A stretch of DNA of 64,000 bases, from contig NZ_CP029192.1 of NCBI RefSeq assembly GCF_008642315.1, positions 5,084,001 to 5,148,000 on the forward strand, read 5' to 3'. The notes beneath the pieces were generated by a model. The model saw only the letters and a program-made list of their open reading frames with translations. It was not told where the DNA came from and ran no database searches. The stretch's first letter is position 1, and each line of letters starts with the position of its first letter. The position numbers were made by a program, and so were the translations under genes. Below are positions 18,702 through 27,600 of the stretch, in pieces. The DNA is from Streptomyces venezuelae (GTDB lineage: Bacteria; Actinomycetota; Actinomycetes; Streptomycetales; Streptomycetaceae).

Positions 18702-19853
18702 CTACGGGGCCCTCAGGAGCAGCGCTGAGGTGGGGACGCCCTCTCCTGCCGTCACCAGGCAGGTAGCGGCGTCCGGGACCTGCGCCGTGCTCGTGCCCCG
18801 CAGCTGCTTCACGCCCTCGTTGATGAGGTTGAAGCCGTGGACGTACGCCTCGCTGAGTCCGCCGCCGCCCGTGTTGATGGGGAGGCGGCCGCCGCTCTCC
18901 AGGGCGCCGCCCTCCGTGAACGCGCCGCCCTCGCCGCGGTCGCAGAAGCCGTACCCCTCCAAGGAGAGGGGGATGAGCGGGGTGAACGCGTCGTAGATCT
19001 GGGCGACGTCCACGTCCTGCGGGCCGAAGTCCGCCTGTTTCCACAGGTGTCGGGCGGCCGTCCAGGCGGGGCCCGAGAGCGGGTCGTCGGTCCAGTAGTT
19101 GACCATGCCGTGGTGCTGGGCGGGCAGGCCCTGCGCGACGGAGTGGACGTACACCGGCTTCTGCCGGCAGTCGCGCGCCCGCTCGGCGGAGACGATCACG
19201 CACGCCAGGGCGCCGTCCGTCTCCAGGCAGTTGTCGAAGAGACAGAGCGGTTCGCTGATCCAGCGCGACGTCATATACATGTCCCGGGTCAGCGGGCGCT
19301 CGTACATCATCGCGGCCGGGTTCTGGTTGGCGCGGTTGCGGCAGGCGAGGGCGACGTTGAAGAGGTGGTCGCGGGTCGTGCCGTACTCGTGCATGTGACG
19401 GCGCGCGAGCATCGCGATCTCGTCGGCGGGGCGGAGCAGGCCGAAGGGGCGCGTCCACTGGGCGGGCGTGGGGAGTTGGACCGTGGTGTTCTTCCAGGGG
19501 CGCGGGCCGCTGCCGCGTTTGCGGGAGCGCCAGGCGATGCCGACGCTCGCCTGCCCGGTGGCGATGGCGGACGCGAGGTGGCCGACGGTGGCGCAGGAAC
19601 CGCCGCCGCCGTAGCCGACCTTGCTGAAGAAGGTGACGTCGCCCGCGCCGACGGCCTTGGCGACCTCGACCTCGTCGGTCTCCTCCATCGTGTACGAGGC
19701 GAAGGCGTCGACCTCGGACGGCGCGATCCCGGCGTCGTCGAGCGCGGCCACGATCGCCCGGCACGCCAACTCCTTCTCGCTCGAACGGAGTTGTTTCGCG
19801 AACGGGGTCTGGCCGATCCCGACTATCGCTGTGGCGTCCTTGAGTGAAGCCAT
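18702..19853 (-). CDS. Lipid-transfer/thiolase-fold protein (Ltp) (2)
   Basis: 383 residues from MASLKDATAIVGIGQTPF. Thiolase-fold landmarks are KVGYGGGGSCATVGHLASAI, RRHMHEYGTTRDHLFNVAL and DVAQIYDAFTPLIPLSLEGYGFC, with GGRLPINTGGGGLSEAYVHG near the end. The IYDAFT motif is shared with the first Ltp in this window and is typical of Ltp3/Ltp4-like proteins. With the DUF35 encoded next it probably forms a C-C cleaving acyl-CoA complex. Two operators lie 42-83 bp upstream, in the region shared with the divergent FadD3-like gene. Confidence 0.88.
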   Translation of the reverse strand: MASLKDATAIVGIGQTPFAKQLRSSEKELACRAIVAALDDAGIAPSEVDAFASYTMEETDEVEVAKAVGAGDVTFFSKVGYGGGGSCATVGHLASAIATGQASVGIAWRSRKRGSGPRPWKNTTVQLPTPAQWTRPFGLLRPADEIAMLARRHMHEYGTTRDHLFNVALACRNRANQNPAAMMYERPLTRDMYMTSRWISEPLCLFDNCLETDGALACVIVSAERARDCRQKPVYVHSVAQGLPAQHHGMVNYWTDDPLSGPAWTAARHLWKQADFGPQDVDVAQIYDAFTPLIPLSLEGYGFCDRGEGGAFTEGGALESGGRLPINTGGGGLSEAYVHGFNLINEGVKQLRGTSTAQVPDAATCLVTAGEGVPTSALLLRAP

Positions 19854-19894
19854 GGGCAACGGCACCTCCGCCTGTCGCGAGCGTGTCACCACTG

Positions 19895-19909
19895 CTGACA
19901 GCGCGTCAG
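19895..19909. promoter_or_regulatory. Operator, TGACA-GCG-CGTCA (one mismatch)
   Basis: CTGACAGCGCGTCAG upstream of the second Ltp-type thiolase. It is a single arm substitution from consensus, and its centre is 27 bp from the next site. Confidence 0.68.
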
Positions 19910-19921
19910 GCTACAGCTAAT

Positions 19922-19936
19922 CTGACGGATAGTCAG
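19922..19936. promoter_or_regulatory. Operator, TGACG-GAT-AGTCA (one mismatch)
   Basis: CTGACGGATAGTCAG, 19 bp upstream of the FadD3-like ATG and just before its GGAGGAG ribosome-binding site. The pair 19895/19922 probably governs both divergent units. Confidence 0.72.
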
Positions 19937-19955
19937 CTAGCAGGAGGAGCATGCG

Positions 19956-21554
19956 ATGCGGGGCGACCTGGAGTGGGGCAGCATCCCGGGACTCGTACGG
20001 GCGGCCGCCGAGCGGTACGGCCCGCGGGAGGCGGTCGTCGAGGGCCGCACCCGCATCTCGTACGCGGAACTGGGCGAGCGCGTCGGGCACGCCGCGGCCG
20101 CCTGCATGGCCAACGGCGTCGAGCCCGGCGACCGCGTCGCCGTCTGGGCGCCGAACACCCTCGACTGGATCGTCTCCGCGCTCGGCGCCGTCAGCGCGGG
20201 CGCGGTCCTCGTCCCCCTCAACACCCGCTTCAAGGGTACGGAGGCGGCATACGTCCTGGCCCGCAGCCGTGCCAAGCTCCTCTTCGTCACGGGCACGTTC
20301 CTCGGCACGTCGTACGTCGCCTCGCTGCGCCGCGCCGCCGCGGACGGACCGGGTGACGGACCGCTGCCGGGGCTGCCGCACCTGGAGCAGGTCGTCGTCC
20401 TCGCCGACGACGCGCCGCAGTCCTTCCGCACCTGGAAGGACTTCCTGGCGAGCGGCGACGGGGTCCCCGCGGACGCGGTCCGCACGCGCGCGGACTCCGT
20501 CGAGGGCTCCGCGCCCTCGGACATCATCTTCACCTCGGGCACGACCGGCCGCCCCAAGGGCGCCGTCATCACCCACGCCCAGACCCTGCGGTGCTACGAC
20601 GTGTGGAGCGACCTGGCCGGGCTGCGCGAGGGCGACCGCTACCTGATCGTGAACCCGTTCTTCCACACCTTCGGCTACAAGGCCGGGATCATCGCGTGCC
20701 TGATGCGGGGCGCGACGATGGTGCCGCAGCCGGTCTTCAACGTCGACACGGTCCTCGCCAACGTGGCGGCGGAACGCATCTCGGTCCTTCCCGGTCCGCC
20801 CACCCTGCACCAGTCGATCCTCGACCACCCCTCCCGCGACCAGCACGACCTCTCCGCACTGCGCCTCGTGGTGACCGGCGCCGCCGTGGTGCCGCTGCAA
20901 CTGGTGGAGCGGCTGCGGGCGGAGCTGCGCATCGCCACCGTCCTGACCGCGTACGGACTTTCGGAGGCCAGCGGCATCGTCACGATGTGCCGCCGCGGCG
21001 ACCCGGCCGACGTCATCGCGGCGACGTCGGGCCGGGCCATCCCCGACACGGAGGTACGGGTGGTGGGCCCCGGCGGCGAGCCGCTCGCACCCGGCCGCAC
21101 CGGCGAGGTGTTCGTCCGCGGCCACCACGTCATGCAGGGCTACTTCGAGGACCCGGAGGAGACGGAGCGGTGCGTGACCCCCGACGGGTGGCTGCGCACG
21201 GGCGACGTCGGCGTCCTCGACGAGGACGGCAACCTCCGCATCACGGACCGCATCAAGGACATGTTCATCGTCGGCGGCTTCAACGCCTACCCCGCCGAGA
21301 TAGAGCAACTCCTCGGCGTGCACCCCGCCGTGGCGGACGTCGCGGTGATCGGCGTGCCCGATCCGAGGCTCGGCGAGGTCGGCAAGGCGTACGTGGTGCG
21401 GCGCCCCGGGGCGGTGGTCACGGCGGACGACCTGATCGCGTGGTCCCGCAGGGAGATGGCGAACTACAAGGTGCCGAGAGCCGTCGAGTTCGTGGCGGAG
21501 CTGCCGAGGAACGCGAGCGGGAAGGTGGTGAAAGGGGCGCTACGGGCACGCTAG
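19956..21554 (+). CDS. AMP-forming acyl-CoA synthetase, FadD3-like
   Basis: 532 residues of the ANL superfamily: ATP loop TSGTTGRPKG (about residue 194), YGLSEA, GWLRTGD, and KDMFIVGGFNAYPAEIE followed by a C-terminal GKVVK lysine. It would make an acyl-AMP and then an acyl-CoA. The IVGGFNAYPAE signature is seen in FadD3, the ligase for the bicyclic steroid remnant HIP, and in relatives; the substrate here is not proven. GGAGGAG lies 6 bases before the ATG. It is divergent from the Ltp/DUF35/crotonase unit with a shared operator pair. Its 3' end overlaps the convergent VOC gene by 4 bases. Confidence 0.88.
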   Translation: MRGDLEWGSIPGLVRAAAERYGPREAVVEGRTRISYAELGERVGHAAAACMANGVEPGDRVAVWAPNTLDWIVSALGAVSAGAVLVPLNTRFKGTEAAYVLARSRAKLLFVTGTFLGTSYVASLRRAAADGPGDGPLPGLPHLEQVVVLADDAPQSFRTWKDFLASGDGVPADAVRTRADSVEGSAPSDIIFTSGTTGRPKGAVITHAQTLRCYDVWSDLAGLREGDRYLIVNPFFHTFGYKAGIIACLMRGATMVPQPVFNVDTVLANVAAERISVLPGPPTLHQSILDHPSRDQHDLSALRLVVTGAAVVPLQLVERLRAELRIATVLTAYGLSEASGIVTMCRRGDPADVIAATSGRAIPDTEVRVVGPGGEPLAPGRTGEVFVRGHHVMQGYFEDPEETERCVTPDGWLRTGDVGVLDEDGNLRITDRIKDMFIVGGFNAYPAEIEQLLGVHPAVADVAVIGVPDPRLGEVGKAYVVRRPGAVVTADDLIAWSRREMANYKVPRAVEFVAELPRNASGKVVKGALRAR

Positions 21555-21946
21555 TTGGCGCCGGCGGCGATCAGCGCCTCCCGCTCCTCGGCGCCGAGCT
21601 CCACGCAGAACTCGTTGCCCTCCGGGTCGGTGAGGGTGACCCAGCCCCGGCCGTTCGGCCTGCGGTGGTCCTCGTACAGCTTCGCACCGAGCGCGAGGAG
21701 CCGCTCGACCTCCTCGTCGCGGGTGCGGTCCCGCGGCTGGAGGTCGATGTGCAGCCGGTTCTTGACGGACTTGGCGTCCGGCACGGTCACGAAGAGCAGG
21801 GCGGTGCCCTCGGCCGTCACCAGGGCCTCCGGGTCGCCGGGGAAGTCGTCGTCGGCGAGGCTGCCGCCGAGGACCTCGGCCCAGAAGGCGCCCTGGCGGT
21901 AGGCATCGATGGCGTCGAACGTGAGGTGGCGCACAAGAGAAGTCAT
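21551..21946 (-). CDS. VOC/glyoxalase-like domain protein
   Basis: 131 residues, single VOC repeat pair of the glyoxalase-like_6 style: FDAIDAYRQGAFWAEVLGG, NRLHIDLQPRDRTRDEEVERLLALGAK, GWVTLTDPEGNEFCVEL. Members of this family are often of unknown function; the conserved His and Glu of the motifs could hold a metal. It is monocistronic and convergent to the FadD3-like gene, with no operator at its start. The start MTSLVRHLTF was chosen because the fold begins at once. Confidence 0.82.
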   Translation of the reverse strand: MTSLVRHLTFDAIDAYRQGAFWAEVLGGSLADDDFPGDPEALVTAEGTALLFVTVPDAKSVKNRLHIDLQPRDRTRDEEVERLLALGAKLYEDHRRPNGRGWVTLTDPEGNEFCVELGAEEREALIAAGAN

Positions 21947-22026
21947 GGGCGGCACTATTCGCTGTGCGGGGCGGGCGTGTCCACGGATATATGCGGCGGG
22001 GACGCGGGGTTGCGGTGGTTGGCGGT

Positions 22027-22608
22027 TCAGTGGCCGGTGGGGGGCGTGACGCAACCGGTCTCGGGGAAGCGGCCGTTCACGTCCGCGCCGAAGCCGGTCG
22101 CCCCGATGTAGCCGGTGACGCAGGCGTCGTCCCCCACGGAGAGCCCGATCAACGCCCCCTCCTGGTCGCCCTCAGCGGTCGGGTACTGCTCCTGGACATC
22201 AAGCCGATCCTCGTACCCCAGCTTGTCGACGAGTTCAGTGCGCACGCTGAACGCATCCCACTTCTTCGTCTCCCAGAGCCGCTTCAGGACGGGGTGGATG
22301 CGGGCGGCCTCGTCCCACGCGGCCGCCCGTCCGGAGAGCGACACCTCAGCGGGGCGGCGGTAGGCGTTGTTCTCCCTGTTGTGCGGCGCGCCGTCGATGA
22401 CTCCGGGCTCCACGTAAGGGGAGGCGCCGGAGGAGGGGGCCGTGCCGTCGACCCTCGGAGTCGGGACTCCACCGTCTCGCTGTGTCGGGGCCCCGGCGGC
22501 CCCCGGGCGCTCGTCGCCGCAGGCGGTGAGGACGGCGGCGGCGCACAGGAGCAGGGCGGGCACGCGCGTCCCGCGCAGCACTGAGTACGTCGAGGTGGCC
22601 ATGCTCAT
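22027..22608 (-). CDS. Predicted lipoprotein of unknown function
   Basis: 193 residues with a lipoprotein signal peptide (TRVPALLLCAAAVLTACG; lipobox LTAC, Cys at about residue 30). A Pro/Ser/Gly linker follows, then a soluble domain with AAAWDEAARIHPVLKRLWETKKWDAFSV and two cysteines near the C-terminus (DDACVTGY and GCVTPP) that may form a disulfide. It would be anchored to the outer face of the cell membrane. The start is 20 bp from that of the divergent ATP-grasp-like gene. I do not recognise the domain. Confidence 0.75.
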   Translation of the reverse strand: MSMATSTYSVLRGTRVPALLLCAAAVLTACGDERPGAAGAPTQRDGGVPTPRVDGTAPSSGASPYVEPGVIDGAPHNRENNAYRRPAEVSLSGRAAAWDEAARIHPVLKRLWETKKWDAFSVRTELVDKLGYEDRLDVQEQYPTAEGDQEGALIGLSVGDDACVTGYIGATGFGADVNGRFPETGCVTPPTGH

Positions 22609-22628
22609 GACTGTGCCACGATGACGCG

Positions 22629-23501
22629 ATGCACACCGAGCTTTCCGGCGAGGGCCCGCTCCACCGCCCCCGCATCCTCTTCGTCACGGACCTCGCCTAC
22701 CAGGCCAAGGGCCGCCGCTACTGCGACGAGGACATCTACCTCACCACCCGCCTCCGCGAGGACTTCGACGTGGCCCTGTGCCACCCGCTGGACGCCGCGT
22801 CCCTGATGGAGACGGACGCCTTCGACGCGGTCGTCGTCCGCAACAGCGGCCCCGTCCTCCACTACCAGGAGCAGTGGGACGACTTCACGCGGCGGGCTGC
22901 CCGGTGCGGGGCCCGCGTCTACAACCAGCTCACCGGCAGGGCGGACATGGTGGGCAAGCAGTATCTGCTCGAACTGACGGAGGCGGGCCTTCCGGTCATT
23001 CCGACGGTCGACGATCCGCGCGACGCGCACCGGCTGCCGCAGACGCCGACGTACGTGGTCAAGCCGAAGGCGGGCGCGGACTCGATCGGCCTCGCCTTCG
23101 TGGCGCGGGACGAGCTGGCGGAGCTGACGCCGGGCCCGGACGGCATCCTGATCCAGCCGCGCGTCGACTTCGCGTACGAGGTGTCGTTCTACTTCGTCGA
23201 CCGCTCCTTCCAGTACGCACTCCACGCGCCCGACCCCGCGAGGCGCTGGCACCTGGAGCGGTACGAGCCCACTGAGGCGGACCTGGCCTTCGCCCTCCGC
23301 TTCGTCGACTGGAACGCCGTCGACCACGGCATCCAGCGCGTCGACGCGTGCCGGGCCCCGTCCGGGGAGCTCCTCCTGGTCGAGCTGGAGGACCTCAATC
23401 CGTACCTGTCCCTGGACCTCCTCGACGAGGAGACGCGGGACGGGTTCGTGGCGGCGCTGAAGCGTTCGCTGCAGCGGCTCGTGACGGACCAGGCTCCGTG
23501 A
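22629..23501 (+). CDS. ATP-grasp-like protein
   Basis: 290 residues. The N-terminal part (RPRILFVTDLAYQ, then FDAVVVRNSGPV) looks like a pre-ATP-grasp domain. The middle (MVGKQYLLELTEAGLPVIPTV, TYVVKPKAGADSIGLAFV, ILIQPRVDF) carries the ATP-grasp lysine and hinge patterns. The C-terminal RVDACRAPSGELLLVELEDLNPYLS fits the metal-binding strand pair. It would ligate a carboxylate to an amine or thiol with ATP, like glutathione synthetase or peptide-modifying ligases. Two tiny GHMP-repeat proteins are encoded 0.4-0.8 kb downstream on the other strand; a functional link is speculative. Confidence 0.72.
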   Translation: MHTELSGEGPLHRPRILFVTDLAYQAKGRRYCDEDIYLTTRLREDFDVALCHPLDAASLMETDAFDAVVVRNSGPVLHYQEQWDDFTRRAARCGARVYNQLTGRADMVGKQYLLELTEAGLPVIPTVDDPRDAHRLPQTPTYVVKPKAGADSIGLAFVARDELAELTPGPDGILIQPRVDFAYEVSFYFVDRSFQYALHAPDPARRWHLERYEPTEADLAFALRFVDWNAVDHGIQRVDACRAPSGELLLVELEDLNPYLSLDLLDEETRDGFVAALKRSLQRLVTDQAP

Positions 23502-23895
23502 CCCCGCCACGGAAGGGCGGTCTCCCCTACGTGGGTTGCCGCAGGAACCCTGGTGCGGTGCCGCGGGTTCCGTCGGGAGCGGGACGGGCCTAGCCTCACA
23601 AGGGAGGAGACCCTGCGATGGCGCTCCTCCCGCGTGACCATCGCTCTCCGGTCCCGAGACCCCGGACCACCTGGGCCGTCCCAGCGGCCCGTGGCCGGAG
23701 CCGTACCGCCGACCTCGCACAGCCCCGGCCCACGCCCTGTCGGCCTGTCCAACCCGGGGCTCACTCCCGCGTGCCCCGGTGCCGAGAGGGCATGTGTGCG
23801 CACCGGTACGTGGAGGGGAGCCGCAACGCCGGCGCGCACACCCGGCCGCCGCCGACACCGGCGCCCCACGCCTCGGCGGCGGCCGTCCCCGCACG
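23502..23895. other. Intergenic region without recognisable gene
   Basis: About 390 bp between the convergent ATP-grasp-like and secreted GHMP-repeat genes. Several frames are open on both strands but the translations are Arg/Pro/Ala-rich shadows with no family resemblance. I see no convincing hairpin, promoter or repeat. Confidence 0.5.
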
Positions 23896-24099
23896 TCAGC
23901 CCCGCGGCGGGACCGGCATGTGCCCCTCGCCCAGGGGAGTGGTCGGCATGTGACCCTCGCCCTGCGGGCCGGTCGGGATGTAGCTGTCGCTCCGCGGGGC
24001 CACCGGCAGATGGCTGTCGGCGAGCGCGGGGCCCGCCGCGCCGCAGACGGCGGCGGCCGTCACGGCGAGGGTGGCGAGGGCTTTTTTGGTGCGGGTCAT
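23896..24099 (-). CDS. Small secreted GHMP-repeat protein
   Basis: 67 residues. A Sec signal peptide (TKKALATLAVTAAAVCGAAGPALA) is followed by a mature part of about 40 residues made of four decapeptide-like repeats: DSHLPVAPRS, DSYIPTGPQG, EGHMPTTPLG and EGHMPVPPRG. The pattern is acidic-small-His/Tyr-hydrophobic-Pro. AAGGGAG lies upstream of the ATG as ribosome-binding site. The mature chain would be exported and probably unstructured; the His residues could bind metal. A cytosolic relative with the same GHMP motif is encoded about 200 bp upstream on the same strand. Function unknown. Confidence 0.75.
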   Translation of the reverse strand: MTRTKKALATLAVTAAAVCGAAGPALADSHLPVAPRSDSYIPTGPQGEGHMPTTPLGEGHMPVPPRG

Positions 24100-24241
24100 T
24101 CCAACTCCCTTGAAAAGGTGCAGCTTTCGGATGTCAGGGACGCTAATGGCGTATGGGACTGATGTTCGAGTCGTACGTGTGGTTCGCGCCCTTGAATGGC
24201 CTGAACCGGCCCCCGGCTCCGGGCCCCGCCCCCGGACACAC

Positions 24242-24282
24242 GTCGGCCGCGGCGGCTCCCCCTCCGCGCCGCCGCGGCCGAC
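24242..24282 (-). terminator. Hairpin terminator
   Basis: A perfect 14-bp stem (GTCGGCCGCGGCGG and its complement) with a 13-nt loop, 19 bp past the stop of the cytosolic GHMP-repeat gene. It separates that gene from the secreted relative downstream. Confidence 0.7.
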
Positions 24283-24300
24283 CCCCGTCGGATGAAAGTC

Positions 24301-24474
24301 TCAGGCGTCCTCGGCCGGCGGGGCGGGCATGTGGCCGTCGTGCAGGACGGTGATGCCGTCCTTCGGCGGGGTGGGCATGTGGCCGTCGCCCTGCGGGGTG
24401 ACCGTGCCGTCCTTGGGCGGGGCGGGCATGTGGCCATCCTTCTGGATGGTGAGGTCCTTCTTGACTTCGCTCAT
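24301..24474 (-). CDS. Small cytosolic GHMP-repeat protein
   Basis: A 57-residue frame beginning MSEVKKDLTIQK, with GGGGAG nine bases before the ATG. It has no signal peptide. It carries three copies of DGHMPxPP at residues 13-20, 30-37 and 46-53; the first two continue as KDG. The spacing is 16-17 residues, with short polar linkers (TVTPQG, ITVLH). The motif is shared with the secreted protein at 23896. Database names such as 'sigma-like protein' are, from memory and unverified, attached to similar Streptomyces peptides. It lies behind the AfsR-like regulator, separated by a terminator. Function unknown. Confidence 0.7.
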   Translation of the reverse strand: MSEVKKDLTIQKDGHMPAPPKDGTVTPQGDGHMPTPPKDGITVLHDGHMPAPPAEDA

Positions 24475-24511
24475 GGTGGCAACTCCCCTGGAAGTGACAG
24501 GTCTCTGGGGC

Positions 24512-24559
24512 AGAACGCCCGTTCGGCAACTCCCCCGAGGGTCGCCGAACGGGCGTTCT
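24512..24559 (-). terminator. Strong hairpin terminator after the AfsR-like gene
   Basis: A perfect 16-bp stem (AGAACGCCCGTTCGGC and its complement) with a 16-nt loop. It is located 120 bp past the regulator's stop codon and 38 bp before the start of the GHMP-repeat gene, on the same strand. Confidence 0.8.
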
Positions 24560-24679
24560 TGGGCCGCTCACCCTATCTGTGAGGCCCCATGCGACCCGTC
24601 TGCCCCCCGACGCGACGGATCGATGCGTAGAGAGTGGCAGCCCGCCATAAACGTTCGATGAACGCGGCGGGGGCGTCCG

Positions 24680-27600
24680 TCAGGCGGCCGCGACGGGGTT
24701 CAGGAGCGCGCGCACCTCGTCGGCCTCCACAGCGCCGGCGCCCTCGTGGATGGCCAGCGCTTCCCGCCAGCAGGCCCGCGCGCGGTCGAGCTGCGCGAGG
24801 CCGTCGAGGGACGTGCCGAGGAGCGTCAGGACGTTGGCGCGCATCCAGTCGCCACCGATGCAGCCGGTCGCCAGCGCCTGCTCCGCGTGCTTGGCGGCCA
24901 GCGCGGGACGCCGTGCCCCCAGGTGCACCTGGGCGATGCGGTAGTGCGAGGTCCCCTCCCAGAGCCGCTGCCGGTTCTCCACGAACATCCGCAGGGCGTC
25001 CGTCAGCTGGTCGAGGGCGTCGGCGTGGCGGCCCGCATGGCCGAGGCCGATGCCCAGGGCGTACTTCGCGTTGGCCAGCCGGAGGGTGAGCCCGAGGTCG
25101 TCGTAGATCTCCACGCCCTGTTCCGCGATCTCGATCGCCTTGGCCGTACGCCCGACGGAGACCAGCACGCGGGAGAGGTTGCACAGCGCGCTCGCCTCGC
25201 CGGGGCGGTTGTCGTCGGCACGGAAGGCCTCGATCGCCTGGAGGAAGTAGCTCTCGCTGGCGGCGTACTGCTTCATGCAGGCGGCCGCGATCCCCTGCTC
25301 GTTCGGCGCGTTTCCGCTGGTCCAGGGGTCTTCGGAGGTGACGGCCAGGTGCGCGGCGCGCGCCAGTTCGGCGGCCGCCGCCTCGAAGTGGCCGCCGATG
25401 CGCATGATGACCTGCGCGAGACTGACGCGCGCCCGGCCCTCGGCGCAGGCGTCCCCCGCCGCCTCCGCGGCGTCCCGTGCGGCCGCCGTGGCCAGCTCGT
25501 AGCGGAGCGAACTCGCACCGGACTCGGCCAGGTCCTTTGAGGCGAGCAGCAGATCGACGGCCCGCCGCAGCATCCCCGCCCCCAGCGACTGCTGCACGCA
25601 CGCCAGGATGCAGGCCGCCTCGGCGTGCAGCCAGTCCAGGGCCTTCGTGTCGTCGGTGAAGTCCTGGCCCGCGTGTTCCGTGGGTTCCAGGTGGTCCACC
25701 GTGCGGTCGCCGGGGCGTTCTATCGCGTAGACGCGGGCCGCGGAGGCCAGGTAGAAGTCGAGGAGGCGGGACATCGCCGCGTCGCGTTCGCCGGGGGGCT
25801 GTTCGTCGCGTTCGGCGCAGGCGCGCGCGTAGAGGCGTACGAGGTCGTGGTAGCGGTAGCGGCCCGGTGCCGCGGATTCGACCAGGGACGTGTCGACGAG
25901 GGACTCCAGGACGTCCTCCGTCTCGTCCAGGGGGAGGTCCAGGACCGCCGCGGCCGCCGCGAGGGACAGGTCGGGGCCGTCCGCGAGGCCGAGGAGGCGG
26001 AACGCGCGGGCCTGGGCCGGCTCCAGCTGGCCGTAACCGAGTTCGAACGTCGCCTTGACCGCGAGGTCGCCCGCCTGGAGCTCGTCGAGACGCCGCCGCT
26101 CGTCCGCCAGCTTCGCCGCGAGCGTGGAGACCGTCCAGGTGCGGCGCGCCGCGAGCCGGGACGCCGCGATGCGGATGGCGAGCGGCAGGAAACCGCACGC
26201 CGCCACCACGTCGAGCGCGGCCTCACGCTCCGCGGCGACCCGCTCCTCGCCGACGATGCGGGTGAAGAGGAGCAGCGCCTCCTCGGGGGACATCACGTCC
26301 AGGTCGACCAGGTGCGCGCCCGCCAGGTCGACCATCCGGACGCGGCTCGTGACGAGCGCCGCGCAGCCCTCCATGCCGGGCAGCAGCGGCCGGACCTGCG
26401 CCGCGTCGCGCGCGTTGTCGAGCAGGACGAGGACCCGGCGCCCGTCGAGGACCGACCGGTACAGGGCGGCCCGCTCCTCCAGGGAGTCCGGGATCGCCGA
26501 GTCCGCCGTGCCGAGGGCGCGCAGGAACGCGCCGAGGACCGTCTCCGGCTCGGCGACGCGCGCACCCGCCCCCTGGAGGTCCACGTACAGCTGGCCGTCG
26601 GGGAAGTGGGCGCGCGCCACGTGGGCGACGTGCACGGCGAGGGTCGTCTTGCCGACGCCGCCGATGCCCGCGAGCGCCGAGACCGCCATCACGCGGCCCT
26701 CGGCGGTCGACAGGATGTCGCTCAGTTCGTTGACGAAGGACGCGCGGCCCGTGAAGTCGGGGACGGTCGCGGGGAGCTGCGCGGGGCGCACCACGGTCGT
26801 CGCGGGTTCCTGTGCGGGAGCGGACGGCTCGGCAAGGCCCGGATCCGCCTGGAGGATGCGCTGCTGGAGTTCCTTGAGGCCGGGCCTCGGGTCGACGCCG
26901 AGCTCGTCGGCGAGGAGGCGGCGCGTGTCCGCGTAGACCGCGAGGGCCTCCGCCTGGCGTCCGCTGCGGTACAGCGCCAGCATCAGCAGCTCGCGCAGCC
27001 GCTCCCGCAACGGGTGGGCGGCGGTCAGCGCGGTCAGCTCCGAGACGGCCTCCGCGTGGCAGCCCTGCTCCAGGTCCATGTCCAGGCGGGTCTCCAGGAG
27101 CTGGAGGCGCCATTCGTCGAGGCGGGTGCGCTGCGTGTCGGCGTACGGACCCGGGACGTTGGCCAGGGGCTCGCCGTCCCACAGTCCGAGCGCTCTGTTG
27201 ACCAGCGACCGCGCCTGGCAGAGGTCACCCGCGCCGCGGGCCTTCTCCGCCGCCGACCAGAGGTCCTCCGCGGCGGCGAGGTCGAGCGCGCCTTCGGCGA
27301 CCTGGACCGCGTACCCCCCGGACTCGCTGACGAGGACGCCGGGAGGCAGCACCTTGCGGAGCCGCGACGCGTACGTGCGTACCGCCGCCAGTGCCTGCGA
27401 CGGCGGCTCCTCGCCCCACAGGGCGTCGATCAGTTCCGAGGCCGTGGCCGTGCGGCCGTCCCGCAGCAGGAGGGCCGCGAGCAGCGCCCGCTGCTGGGGC
27501 GAGCCCGTGTTGAGCTGGTCCGGGCCGTGCCAGGCGCGCACCGGTCCGAGCACGCTGAAGCGCGACGCCGGTACCTCGGGGGGATGCCCCTCGGTCCGCT

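Noticed and set aside
23502..23895. Open frames on the plus strand between the ATP-grasp-like and GHMP-repeat genes
   Set aside because: The translations are Arg/Pro-rich with no recognisable fold, and the third-position pattern does not favour them.
22629..24474. Firm call of a graspetide (ATP-grasp modified peptide) cluster
   Set aside because: The peptides are on the opposite strand, one carries a Sec signal, and the repeat lacks a clear Thr/Ser/Lys-to-Asp/Glu core pattern. It is reported only as a question.
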